From Laccaria trichodermophora (lineage: Eukaryota; Basidiomycota; Agaricomycetes; Agaricales; Hydnangiaceae), in NCBI GenBank assembly GCA_018417955.1, contig JACTVC010000028.1, positions 558,001 to 622,000 on the forward strand: a stretch of 64,000 nucleotides of DNA, in the 5' to 3' direction. A program made the position numbers and the translations under genes. A model generated the notes under the pieces. It ran no database searches. It worked only from the letters and a program-made list of their open reading frames with translations, and had not been told where the DNA came from. This document shows positions 44,258 to 54,646 of this stretch, one piece after another (position 1 is the first letter of the stretch; each line of letters opens with the position of its first letter).

Positions 44258-44345
44258 ATGGTGAAGGCGGTTCATCCGTTGGTGAAGGCAGTTCATCCAT
44301 TGGTGAAGGCGGTTGATCCACTGGTGAAGGAATTTCATCCGTTGA
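44258..44345 (+). repeat. 21-bp minisatellite, four units
   Basis: Tandem units close to GGTGAAGGCGGTTCATCC plus three bases, with small changes. Single or partial units occur at the same relative place upstream of WD3 (about 35652) and just right of the retrotransposon (53306). The array therefore expanded from a pre-existing upstream motif. Confidence 0.8.
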
Positions 44346-44381
44346 GCGCGGGTAAGAATACGGAAAGAATGGTGCGATTGG

Positions 44382-45570
44382 TGATGAGTATGCACTCGTT
44401 CTACACATGTGAAACCGCATTTTCGCATATTTTGACACTTACGCACTTTGGAGACCTTCAGCACCATTCGGATCCCTTCAACACCTTTACATCCTCGAAC
44501 TCCGAAATATCCTGCACACACGCCCACCGTCTCCGAACATTTTAACACATGTCCATGCATCATGCATCAGCACATCTCCGAATATTCGACAATTATCCAC
44601 ACATGCGCTACACGTCATGAGAACCTTCGCACATCTGCAGGCACACATCCCTTTGTATCCCATCATATTCCAGGAACACCATATCGCATATCCGAACATA
44701 TTCCTGCACGAAAGCACACGTATGCCGAATATCTGGAATTATCCATGCACGGCACGCAGAACATTCGCAACACCTTCGGAAACGTTTGGACACCAATTCA
44801 CTCGATTCCTCAGCATTTCTAACGCATTGATTCACATCTCCGAATATTTCTATTACACAAGGACGCGCATCCGCCATTTCTCTGGTTTCCATTCTTCCCC
44901 ATCAATTCGGCATCCTTCGTCTATTCTTTAAAATTTAGCATTGACTTCGGATCAATTGTCAAGCACAGCTATTCCCCACCTCCATTCTCCGAAATAAATA
45001 GGTGCCTGGTTCCCCTTTAACCATTCCTTTCTCATTTATATTCTATTTCTTTCTTCTTTCGCGTTTCTCTTCTTTTCTTCTTATTTCTTTTATGTTTCAT
45101 GTTTCGGAACTTCTTATCTTTGTTTCTATCTTTCACATTTCCTTTTTTCGAATATTTTCGAATATTTGTACATTCATGTATTAGTAGTATCATAGTACTT
45201 CGAAATAACAAGTTGTACTTCACCCCTCGATTCGCATCTCGTTCCAGCTGATAATCGCTTCAGCACTTCGTTATACTCTTTGCCATCGTCCTGCACACCG
45301 TGTGCACTTGTCAACCTTCGCATTATTCGTTTTTCGATTATTCCCTCCGCTCACATTGTCCCTAACATCCTCATACTCCCCACACACCTTCGGACGCACT
45401 CCCACACATTAGGAGTTGTGTCTACATCACCTTTCCTGTTTTGAGAAGCCCAGAGAACTCCGTCTCGTGTCTTTCAGAGCCACTCAAAGCAATGCTAACC
45501 ATTTCCGAAGGTTTTGTATCTGGTGTGTTTTGGATTTTCCATACACATCTACTGCGTTGCAGGCATATCA
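44382..45570 (+). repeat. 5' LTR
   Basis: Begins TGATGAGTATGCACT and ends GGCATATCA. The sequence matches 52116-53304 almost base for base. Confidence 0.95.
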
Positions 45571-45573
45571 TAT

Positions 45574-45590
45574 TGGAGCCCACCGCGAGG
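45574..45590 (+). promoter_or_regulatory. Primer-binding site
   Basis: TGGAGCCCACCGCGAGG lies three bases after the LTR. TGG at its start would pair with the CCA end of a primer tRNA. I cannot name the tRNA from this window. Confidence 0.75.
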
Positions 45591-45852
45591 GGTTCTTTTA
45601 ATTGTGCCTTCTCAAACCCGCCGAACAAATCTCGATACCCTTAGGGACGAATTGATCCGTTCCTTCCAGAATCCCGATAACTTCGACGACACTTCCCCAT
45701 TCTTCGAATCAGTCCCCGAATCATCTGCACGTCATAATTTCCTACCATCTCCTATCACACCACTCTTCGAATTATCAGATCTACCTTCACCTCTGTCACC
45801 TATACAACCTTCGTTACCACAATCTACCCCTTTAACACCGCAGCATTTAGCC

Positions 45853-48135
45853 ATGTCCGAACACGGAGATACTTCTCCTTCTGTCAAACCCTTGATGCCC
45901 CTTAAAGGAGATCGTGGTGCTCCTACATTTAATCCTGATCGTCCCTCCGAACTTTCGCGTTTCTTTCGGCAGTTAGAAGCCTTATTCCTTCGCAGTGGTA
46001 TCACAAGGGACGAGGAAAAGAAGGATTATGTTATCTCATATGTTGACGCTTCACTTGCCGACCTCTGGGAAGGCATCCCATCATTCAAATCAGCCACAGC
46101 CACTTATGACACATTCAAAGCAGCGGTTCTCGAATGTTACACGGACAATGATCGCAAGTACAATGTTTCGGATCTCGACATGCTTATTGGCGAACGTCAG
46201 CGCTTAGGCATCCGTTCCCTTAACGAATTATCCGAATATCACCTTCGCTTCCAAGCCGTCACTTCGTATCTCCTTGAGAAGAAACTCATTGGAGAAGTTG
46301 AGCAGTTCAACGCATTCGTCCGAAGCTTCTCCCCTGCCTTTTGGAATGACATTTCACGTCGCCTTCAAGTCAAACACCCAGACCATTACCCCGATTTACC
46401 CTACAAGATTTCTGAAGTTTATGATGCAGCCCGCTTCGTCCTCCATGGTTTACCAACTGGTTCAAGTGCGATCCCCATTCCACCTTTCCCCTCCCAGCAA
46501 CCTTCGCCTTCATCTGCTTCCTATACACCCACTCCTTCACAACCTGTTGATTCGACTCCTACTATTAAAGCTGAACAATTAGGGTCAATCCTTACCGAAT
46601 TCACCAAGTCAATTGTCGAAGCTATCAAACAAGCGAATGCTTCGGATAATCGCTCCTCTTCTTCTGCTAACTTTCGGAGATCCACGTCGTGTAACATGTG
46701 TGGAAAGGAACATTTCATTCGGGATTGTGAAGTCGTCTCCGAATATATTCGCGCTGGAAAGTGCAGGCGCAACACTGACGGCAAGGTTGTTTTACCATCT
46801 GGTGCATTCATTCCGAAAGATATTCCAGGCACCCTCCTTCGTGACCGCTTTGATGAGTGGCATCGTCGAAATCCGAATCAGCTTGCAGCTGGCACTTTAT
46901 TCCACTCTGTCGTTTCCTCGGACCAGTCTCCCAGCTCTCCTACAACTTCTCAGCCGCTCTATCAACTTTCTACCTCTGATCGCATCGCATCACTTGAAGC
47001 AGAATTATTCAACCTTCGTGCTCGAAAGCCTGGATTCACTCCTGTCATTAGGACACGTGCACAGAAGGCCCGAAATGCGAATGTCGACCCTGACGATGAT
47101 CCGGCTCCTGTTCAGCCACCTGCTATCTCCGAATCTGATCAACCACGCGCCACATCCGAACCACCGACATCTACCCCTGCTATCCCATTCGAGCCAAAGG
47201 GACCTGAGCACCCCTTTCGCAATGCGCAAGATGCAACATATATTCCCCCTCAAGACCGTAACGTTGCTGCACTTCCGAAGCCCACTGCTCCGAAGAAACC
47301 GGAGCCTGCGTATCGCACCTTACCTCCGATTCATGAACAAGCTATCGCTACTGATGTTTACAATCGTTCTCTCAATGCGCCTGTCACCCTCACCCAACGT
47401 GAGCTTCTTTCGATCTCTCCTGAAGTTCGAGCACAACTTAGGGATGCAATAACCACTCGTCGTATTCCAAATAAGGATCCTACTCAGCAAAACCTCTCCG
47501 ATGAATTCGCCCCTGACTTCGAAGCTGGGTTCACTCCTCAATTATCTAATTCGGCTATCCCTCCACGATCTCATCAACAGCCTCCTCCTGGTGCTACCAT
47601 AATCCCCGATCAATTCGAAACTTATATTCGTTCTCTTCGGCATGGTGAAACTCCAGACCCTAACCAACTAGTTGTTGCAAAGGAATCTTCGGCACTTCGT
47701 GCAATTCAGCCATTGGTGGACAATACCCTGCGCATTGAATCAATCTTAGACCCTGGCTGTCAAATTATCACTATGTCCGAAGAAGTCTGTCACGAACTTT
47801 CACTTAGCTATGATCCTAGCATTCGGTTAAACATGCAATCTGCTAATGGTACCGTCGACCAATCCCTCGGTCTAGCGCGCAACGTCCCTTTCTTTATCGG
47901 CGATCTCACTCTGTACATGCAAGTTCACGTCATTCGGAGCCCTGCATACGACATTCTACTTGGTCGTCCATTTGACGTTCTCACCGAAAGCGTTGTCCAA
48001 AACTTTGCGAATGAAGACCAAACCATCACCATACATGATCCAAATTCAGGAAGAGTCGCTACCATCCCTACTATACCTCGTGGCCCTCCTCGTGTTACCT
48101 GTCGACATCATTCCAATCAGGTTTTTCACAGGTAG
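45853..48135 (+). CDS. Gag-protease polyprotein
   Basis: 760 codons from the first in-frame ATG (MSEHGD). The frame is also open upstream through the primer-binding site and into the LTR, without an ATG. The capsid-like region (about residues 20-200) has FNPDRPSELSRFFRQLEALF and LNELSEYHLRFQAV. A zinc knuckle, CNMCGKEHFIRDC, is one residue shorter than the usual CX2CX4HX4C spacing. After a Pro-rich linker, a retropepsin-like domain shows ILDPGCQI in place of the usual D-S/T-G, then YDILLGRPF. It builds the particle and processes the polyprotein. The stop at 48133 is bypassed by a frame change into pol. Confidence 0.9.
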   Translation: MSEHGDTSPSVKPLMPLKGDRGAPTFNPDRPSELSRFFRQLEALFLRSGITRDEEKKDYVISYVDASLADLWEGIPSFKSATATYDTFKAAVLECYTDNDRKYNVSDLDMLIGERQRLGIRSLNELSEYHLRFQAVTSYLLEKKLIGEVEQFNAFVRSFSPAFWNDISRRLQVKHPDHYPDLPYKISEVYDAARFVLHGLPTGSSAIPIPPFPSQQPSPSSASYTPTPSQPVDSTPTIKAEQLGSILTEFTKSIVEAIKQANASDNRSSSSANFRRSTSCNMCGKEHFIRDCEVVSEYIRAGKCRRNTDGKVVLPSGAFIPKDIPGTLLRDRFDEWHRRNPNQLAAGTLFHSVVSSDQSPSSPTTSQPLYQLSTSDRIASLEAELFNLRARKPGFTPVIRTRAQKARNANVDPDDDPAPVQPPAISESDQPRATSEPPTSTPAIPFEPKGPEHPFRNAQDATYIPPQDRNVAALPKPTAPKKPEPAYRTLPPIHEQAIATDVYNRSLNAPVTLTQRELLSISPEVRAQLRDAITTRRIPNKDPTQQNLSDEFAPDFEAGFTPQLSNSAIPPRSHQQPPPGATIIPDQFETYIRSLRHGETPDPNQLVVAKESSALRAIQPLVDNTLRIESILDPGCQIITMSEEVCHELSLSYDPSIRLNMQSANGTVDQSLGLARNVPFFIGDLTLYMQVHVIRSPAYDILLGRPFDVLTESVVQNFANEDQTITIHDPNSGRVATIPTIPRGPPRVTCRHHSNQVFHR

Positions 48136-51100
48136 AGGAACTAGACAATATCACGTTTAGGGAGCAACTATGTTCCTCTAGCTCCGAAGCTTTTTGTTTC
48201 TCTTCTAGCTCTAGGTGTAATTCAATCTCTGGTTCTTCTTATCTTGGTTTCTTGTACAAACCCGAACGTTCTACAGCCTCAAGACAATCTTGCTTCGCAT
48301 TCGCTCTTTCGACTTTTGCAACTTCTGAATCTTTCAATTCTTCACTATCATTTGTGTCTCCTTCTTCGAATAATTTATCAGCCTTCGCAACGAAGAAATA
48401 CAAGCCAGTTGCTAAGAAGATTCGTCCAGTGTATACCGACGTCCCACAGAAGTTTCGCATTATTCGCGACATTAAAGGCGATCCTCTTGCTACTCTACCC
48501 ATTCTTTCGCCACACCCTCCTCCGTTTGCACCTTATGGTCGCTACACCTCCGAACGACATGACATTATTGACAAGTGTCATCCTCCTGGTTTCCTCTTAC
48601 CTGAAGAACGCAATCTTATGCACCATTTCATGACTCTTCACCAGGACGCATTTGCATGGAATGACTCCGAACGAGGCCATTTTCGCGAAGACTTCTTTCC
48701 TCCAGTCGAAATTCCCACTATAGCGCATGAACCCTGGGTACTCCGAAACATTCCCATCCCTCCAGGCCTCTATAAAGAAGTTTGTAGACTGATTCAGAAC
48801 AAGATTGACGCTGGTGTCTTCGAACCTTCGAATTCATCATACCGCTCTCGTTGGTTTACTGTCACTAAGAAAGATGGGAAATCTCTTCGCATCGTCCAGT
48901 CCCTTGAACCTCTCAATGCTGTCACCATCGCACATTCAGGTGTTCCCCCCTTCTCCGAACAACTTGCTGAACAATTCGCTGGACGTGCTTGCGGAGGAAT
49001 GCTCGATTTGTATGTTGGATATGACGAACGTGCTTTAGCCGAATCTTCGCGTGACCTTACCACATTTCAAACACCATTCGGAGCTCAGCGCCTTACAAAA
49101 CTCCCTATGGGCTGGTGTAATTCGGTCCCTATATTCCATGACGACGTTACTGAGATACTTCGCCCTGAAATTCCTGACGTCACAGTTCCCTACATCGACG
49201 ATGTCCCTGCGAAAGGTCCAGCCACACGTTATATCCTTCCTAATGGTGAATGCGAACGTATCCCTGAGAATTCCGGAATTCGTCGCTTCGTCTGGGAACA
49301 TTTTCAGAATCTTAATCGCATTGTTCAGCGCATGAAATATTGCGGTGGCACCTTCTCTGGCTATAAAACTATACTTTGTGCTCCGGAAATTACTGTTTTA
49401 GGTCATCGATGCACATATGAAGGCCGCCTCCCAGATACCGAACGAGTCGCGAAGATTATCAACTGGGGTCCTTGCGAAAATCTCTCTGATGTTCGCGCTT
49501 TTCTTGGAACCATAGGAGTTTGTCGTCTCTTTATCAAGAACTTTGCTCACCGCGCCCACCATCTCGTCAAGCTCACTCGAAAGGATCAAACCTTCATATT
49601 CGGACCCGAACAAATCGCTGCACAAGAAGATCTGAAGGCTGCACTTGTATCGTCCCCAGCCCTTCGCGCTATCAATTATGATTCGCCTCAACCAGTTATT
49701 CTTTCGGTTGACACTTCATATATTGCCATAGGTCATATCCTCAGCCAATGCGATGAGAAGAATCCACGTCTTCGCTATATCTCTCGATTCGGATCTATTA
49801 CACTCAATGATCGCGAAACAGGATTTTCACAAGCAAAGCTCGAAATCTATGGACTATATCGTTCGATTCGCGCACTCAAGTTACACCTCATTGGCCTTCG
49901 AAATCTAATTGTTGAAGTTGATGCGAAATACATCAAGGGAATGCTTGCTCATCCTGACCTCGTTCCTTCGGCTAGTATCAATCGTTGGATTATCTCCATT
50001 CTCACCTTCCATTTCAAACTAGTTCATGTTCCTGGTGCCTTCCATGGTCCTGATGGTCTTTCGCGTCGACGTGCACAGCCAGGAGACAGACCCGAACTTG
50101 AGGACGACTTCGATGACTGGATTGATCGTATGCATGGCTTTATGCACATGATAGCACCTTACTTCCTTCGCCAAGTCAATCTCCCACCAATCGCCATTTA
50201 TGTTGCTGAAGCTAATGAAGCTACATTCGATCCGGATCCTACAGCAGACTCAGTTCCGAATGTTCCTCAGGTTGCTAACTCCGAAGATTCTGCAACTCCA
50301 TATTCCATTGTTCCCCGCTCCCCTCTTGCGCAGAAAGCCGATGATCGTCTTCTTCTTGTTCGAAAATGGCATGAAACACTTCAACGACCACCTGATATGT
50401 CTGACTCCGAATATACGACATTCATTCGCTATTGTACTGAATTCTTCATCCACTCCGAACGTTTATGGCGAAAGAACCCTCAAGGCGAACACAAACTTGT
50501 TGTACCAACTACCCGACGCCTTTTCATTATTTCCTCAGCACATGATGATGTCGGACATCACGGCTTCTTCGCAACAAATGCCCTTATTTCCGAACGTTAT
50601 TGGTGGCCATTCATGAGCTCAGATATTGCATGGTATGTTCGCACATGCCATCTCTGCCAAGTCCGTCGAACCCAGAATGTGTTAATCCCTCCGACTGTTG
50701 CTATCCCTGCTCCTTTATTTGCGAAGATTTATTGCGACACAATGCACCTTCCAGCATCTGGTGGATTCAAATATATTGTTCAAGGTCGATGCTCACTTAT
50801 TCATTTCCCCGAATTTGAAATGCTTCGCAGAGAGACTGGTCGCATTATCGCAGAGTGGCTCCTTCGCTGTTTCATTTACAGATGGGGCATGATTATCGAG
50901 ATTGTTACTGACAACGGCACACCATTTGTCAAAGCTTGTGAATATCTTGCGAAACGATATCACATCAAGCACATTCGCATTTCTGGATACAATTCACGTG
51001 CGAATGGACTCATTGAACGGCCCCACTTCGACGTTCGGCAAGCACTCTTCAAAGCGACGGATGGAGACCAATCCAAGTGGTCTTCAGCCACATATTCAGT

Positions 51101-51725
51101 ATTCTGGGCAGACCGTGTCACAGTCCGGCGAAGAATGGGATGTTCACCATATTTCGCAGCTACAGGAACACACCCTCTCCTTCCTTTCGATATTGCAGAA
51201 TCCAACTACCTCTTACCCCCTCCCGAATCAGTTCTTTCGACTACGGATCTTATTGCGCGTCGGGCTATTGCGCTTCAAAAGCGATTCTCCCACCTTTCCC
51301 AACTTCATTCGAAAGTTTACGAAGCCCGAATCAAAGCAGCTGTCCGCTTCGAAGAAGAGCATGTGAATACCATCAAGGACTACAACTTTTCGCTTGGTGA
51401 TCTTGTACTCATTCGCCACACTGCTATTGAGAAGTCCCTTAATCGCAAGATGCGCCCTCGTTACCTCGGCCCCCTCATCGTCATTTCAAGAAATAAAGGA
51501 GGTGCCTACATCCTTGCTGAACTCGACGGCACTCTCTTCGATCGACCTACTGCGGCATTTCGCGTTATTCCATATTTTGCGCAGACAAAGATCGATTTAC
51601 CACCTCTCGAAGAATTACTCGATGTTTCGAAGGAACGCCTTCAAGAGCTTCGCAATTCAACTGTGTCAGACCCCGAAGGAGAACTCGATGACGCAGTAAA
51701 TGACAACAACAACATTGAAGATTAG
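48039..51725 (+). CDS. Pol: reverse transcriptase, RNase H, integrase
   Basis: Lies in the -1 frame relative to gag and is open from 48039, overlapping gag by about 97 nt; no separate ATG is needed if frameshifting occurs. Reverse transcriptase: RSRWFTVTKKDGKSLRIVQS, LTKLPMGWCNS and the active site VPYIDDVP. RNase H: VILSVDTSYIAIGHIL, AKLEIYGLYRSI, VEVDAKY. Integrase: zinc-binding HDDVGHHGFFATN with CHLCQVRR, then catalytic YCDTMHLPA, IVTDNGTPF and NGLIERPHFDVR (D, D, E), and a GPY/F-type RPRYLGPLIVIS. The C-terminus is acidic. All domains are uninterrupted, so the element could be autonomous. Confidence 0.93.
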   Translation, partial: SKFRKSRYHPYYTSWPSSCYLSTSFQSGFSQVEELDNITFREQLCSSSSEAFCFSSSSRCNSISGSSYLGFLYKPERSTASRQSCFAFALSTFATSESFNSSLSFVSPSSNNLSAFATKKYKPVAKKIRPVYTDVPQKFRIIRDIKGDPLATLPILSPHPPPFAPYGRYTSERHDIIDKCHPPGFLLPEERNLMHHFMTLHQDAFAWNDSERGHFREDFFPPVEIPTIAHEPWVLRNIPIPPGLYKEVCRLIQNKIDAGVFEPSNSSYRSRWFTVTKKDGKSLRIVQSLEPLNAVTIAHSGVPPFSEQLAEQFAGRACGGMLDLYVGYDERALAESSRDLTTFQTPFGAQRLTKLPMGWCNSVPIFHDDVTEILRPEIPDVTVPYIDDVPAKGPATRYILPNGECERIPENSGIRRFVWEHFQNLNRIVQRMKYCGGTFSGYKTILCAPEITVLGHRCTYEGRLPDTERVAKIINWGPCENLSDVRAFLGTIGVCRLFIKNFAHRAHHLVKLTRKDQTFIFGPEQIAAQEDLKAALVSSPALRAINYDSPQPVILSVDTSYIAIGHILSQCDEKNPRLRYISRFGSITLNDRETGFSQAKLEIYGLYRSIRALKLHLIGLRNLIVEVDAKYIKGMLAHPDLVPSASINRWIISILTFHFKLVHVPGAFHGPDGLSRRRAQPGDRPELEDDFDDWIDRMHGFMHMIAPYFLRQVNLPPIAIYVAEANEATFDPDPTADSVPNVPQVANSEDSATPYSIVPRSPLAQKADDRLLLVRKWHETLQRPPDMSDSEYTTFIRYCTEFFIHSERLWRKNPQGEHKLVVPTTRRLFIISSAHDDVGHHGFFATNALISERYWWPFMSSDIAWYVRTCHLCQVRRTQNVLIPPTVAIPAPLFAKIYCDTMHLPASGGFKYIVQGRCSLIHFPEFEMLRRETGRIIAEWLLRCFIYRWGMIIEIVTDNGTPFVKACEYLAKRYHIKHIRISGYNSRANGLIERPHFDVRQALFKATDGDQSKWSSATYSVFWADRVTVRRRMGCSPYFAATGTHPLLPFDIAESNYLLPPPESVLSTTDLIARRAIALQKRFSHLSQLHSKVYEARIKAAVRFEEEHVNTIKDYNFSLGDLVLIRHTAIEKSLNRKMRPRYLGPLIVISRNKGGAYILAELDGTLFDRPTAAFRVIPYFAQTKIDLPPLEELLDVSKERLQELRNSTVSDPEGELDDAVNDNNNIED

Positions 51726-52115
51726 CGCAAGTCACAATTTTAGTAGGGAGGAAAGACAATTCCCAACCTGTTTTATTATTCGCTGAGTCTTTTATGTTTA
51801 ATTATTTTCGCCTTATTTTCGTTCTCATTTATTCTCCTTCATTTCGAATTCTTCTTCATTACTTTAACGTTTTAAACATTTTCTTTTTAAGTCGCATGGC
51901 ATATGCTGATGCGCAATCTTTCGGGGTTACGGCTATGAAGGTATCTGAGCCGCTACCTTGCATTATTTTCTTCTTTTTCTTCGGCTTCTGTTGCACGCCA
52001 CCACCACCACCATCGTACCAATGGAGTCACACATTCCCTGGACATCGCATCTTTCGGACATCAATGCTCTTTCATTCGGATGACTGCGGACAGTCATGAT
52101 TTAGTAGGGAGGAGA
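51726..52115 (+). other. Pol-LTR spacer with two polypurine tracts
   Basis: The purine-rich TTTAGTAGGGAGGAGA ends exactly at the 3' LTR (52100-52115) and is the expected plus-strand primer. A near copy, TTTAGTAGGGAGGAAAGA, lies just after the pol stop (about 51739-51756). Confidence 0.75.
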
Positions 52116-53304
52116 TGATGAGTATGCACTCGTTCTACACATGTGAAACCGCATTTTCGCATATTTTGACACTTACGCACTTTGGAGACCTTCAGCACCA
52201 TTCGGATCCCTTCAACACCTTTACATCCTCGAACTCCGAAATATCCTGCACACATGCCCACCGTCTCCGAACATTTTAACACATGTCCATGCATCATGCA
52301 TCAGCACATCTCCGAATATTCGACAATTATCCACACATGCGCTACACGTCATGAGAACCTTCGCACATCTGCAGGCACACATCCCTTTGTATCCCATCAT
52401 ATTCCAGGAACACCATATCGCATATCCGAACATATTCCTGCACGAAAGCACACGTATGCCGAATATCTGGAATTATCCATGCACGGCACGCAGAACATTC
52501 GCAACACCTTCGGAAACGTTTGGACACCAATTCACTCGATTCCTCAGCATTTCTAACGCATTGATTCACATCTCCGAATATTTCTATTACACAAGGACGC
52601 GCATCCGCCATTTCTCTGGTTTCCATTCTTCCCCATCAATTCGGCATCCTTCGTCTATTCTTTAAAATTTAGCATTGACTTCGGATCAATTGTCAAGCAC
52701 AGCTATTCCCCACCTCCATTCTCCGAAATAAATGGGTGCCTGGTTCCCCTTTAACCATTCCTTTCTCATTTATATTCTATTTCTTTCTTCTTTCGCGTTT
52801 CTCTTCTTTTCTTCTTATTTCTTTTATGTTTCATGTTTCGGAACTTCTTATCTTTGTTTCTATCTTTCACATTTCCTTTTTTCGAATATTTTCGAATATT
52901 TGTACATTCATGTATTAGTAGTATCATAGTACTTCGAAATAACAAGTTGTACTTCACCCCTCGATTCGCATCTCGTTCCAGCTGATAATCGCTTCAGCAC
53001 TTCGTTATACTCTTTGCCATCGTCCTGCACACCGTGTGCACTTGTCAACCTTCGCATTATTCGTTTTTCGATTATTCCCTCCGCTCACATTGTCCCTAAC
53101 ATCCTCATACTCCCCACACACCTTCGGACGCACTCCCACACATTAGGAGTTGTGTCTACATCACCTTTCCTGTCTTGAGAAGCCCAGAGAACTCCGTCTC
53201 GTGTCTTTCAGAGCCACTCAAAGCAACGCTAACCATTTCCGAAGGTTTTGTATCTGGTGTGTTTTGGATTTTCCATACACATCTACTGCGTTGCAGGCAT
53301 ATCA
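52116..53304 (+). repeat. 3' LTR
   Basis: Same length and ends as the 5' LTR. Differences noted correspond to 44521, about 45000, about 45440 and about 45492 in the 5' copy. Confidence 0.95.
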
Positions 53305-53600
53305 TTGGTGAAGGCGGCTCGTCCATTGACGGCTGGTGAGAATACGGAAAGAGCGGTGCTTTGCCATATAAGCGCGGGCTGGGACGACTGAGCTTATCGG
53401 AGTCAGAGGGCGGTGTCGTTTACCGCAATTTGCCGATAAGGGTCCAGCCTAATTTGAAGCTTTAAATTTTTAAAGCGGAAGACTCACTATGTTTTCAACT
53501 TTTTACTTAACTTCTAACTGGCCCACTGGTCGTATGCTCAATGAAACCTGTCGTCCTCGCATCCCCCAGATAAATGGCTGAATTTGAAATTCCTATAGAT
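53305..53600 (-). promoter_or_regulatory. Displaced upstream region of WD5 (inferred)
   Basis: Starts with the same GGTGAAGGCGG minisatellite unit found left of the element, then ATATAAGCGCGGGCTGG and a segment resembling the region upstream of WD3 (35690-35870). It appears to be the former 5' flank of WD5, now 8.9 kb away. Confidence 0.55.
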
Positions 53601-54646
53601 CGTCGGTAGCTTTTTCCTCCGCCTGGGGGTTGACCCGCTTTTGCAGGCGGCTGATTAGCTCGTGGTGGAGAAGATCCACTCTTAGAGAGAGCTGCTTTTG
53701 CCGTCTATAATTGAGTCCATCCTTCACCATCCCCCAAACATCATCGTTATCCTCTTCTCCCTGCATCCATATCAGCTACTCATTCATCTACCCTCCCACT
53801 TAACCTCCAGCCTCCCTCCCTTCTCCGATAGGATCCGCACTCAAAGGAATACACAATTGCGATCTCTTTCTGGAACACACACGCGCATTCTACATTTCTC
53901 ATCACAATTGTCATCATCCTCGCCCGTCCGACTCTAACCCCCTACTCGCATCCAGCCCCGTTTCGTCTCATTCCGCCTCTGTCCCTCGTCGCCCGAGCCC
54001 CTTCATCCACCCATTCAAGATTCAAGAGGTTTACGCCCTCCCTGATGCTCTCCCATCTCTCTGCCCCTCTTCCGCATCTCTTCACGATGAAAAAAAGGTC
54101 GATTTCAGCAACCAACAACACTTCGTTCTGGCCCTCAACCACCTGTTCGTATATGACATCATGAGGAAGAGTCGAGGTTAATAGGCGGCAACGACTGAAA
54201 AGACACCCCTCGCATTATCGAGCTCTGTTCCCCGCGCACTGTTGGGGTAATATGTGGCTTTGAGGTTCTGAGCGCCTCCTGGGGAAGGCGTGGGGTTTTC
54301 CGTGCCATCAGGCGCATATATCTTACACCGCGAGTTGCTGCAACCAATCCATTAGGGGGACACTTTTCCGCTCTTGCCATTGTAGAGGCTGGTACCACTG
54401 TCTTGGAGTTGGCATCTTGTCTCCAGGCGGATGGGCCATCTGTGAACACGCCATCACAAGTGACAAACCATTGTGATGTTTTCTGAATCACAATCGCTAA
54501 AAGTCTTTTCATTAGGATTCATTCCAATGCCCATACGTCGAAGGATGGGAATGGAGCACAACATTTAAAAGCGGCACACTTTTATTCGCTGAAAGCTTGA
54601 GTCCGTTCGGAGACTGATATGATATTTTAATGACTCCGCAAAAGTA
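53601..54646. other. Spacer, no gene assigned
   Basis: Open stretches on both strands (for example minus 54159-54512) lack recognisable motifs. It includes the 3' flank of WD6. Confidence 0.35.

Larger units (their letters stand above)
44382..53304 (+). mobile_element. Complete Ty3/Gypsy LTR retrotransposon
   Basis: Two 1,189-bp LTRs with TG...CA ends enclose a primer-binding site, gag-protease, pol and a polypurine tract. The domain order RT-RNaseH-integrase is Ty3/Gypsy (Metaviridae) type. The flanks show TTGG (or ATTGG if the terminal A is shared) on both sides. On reading I found four differences between the LTRs, so insertion is recent. No chromodomain is visible. Confidence 0.95.

Noticed and set aside
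46613..47452. 279-codon open frame in another frame of gag
   Set aside because: Overlaps the gag-protease frame, which has recognisable domains; composition reflects the gag codons.
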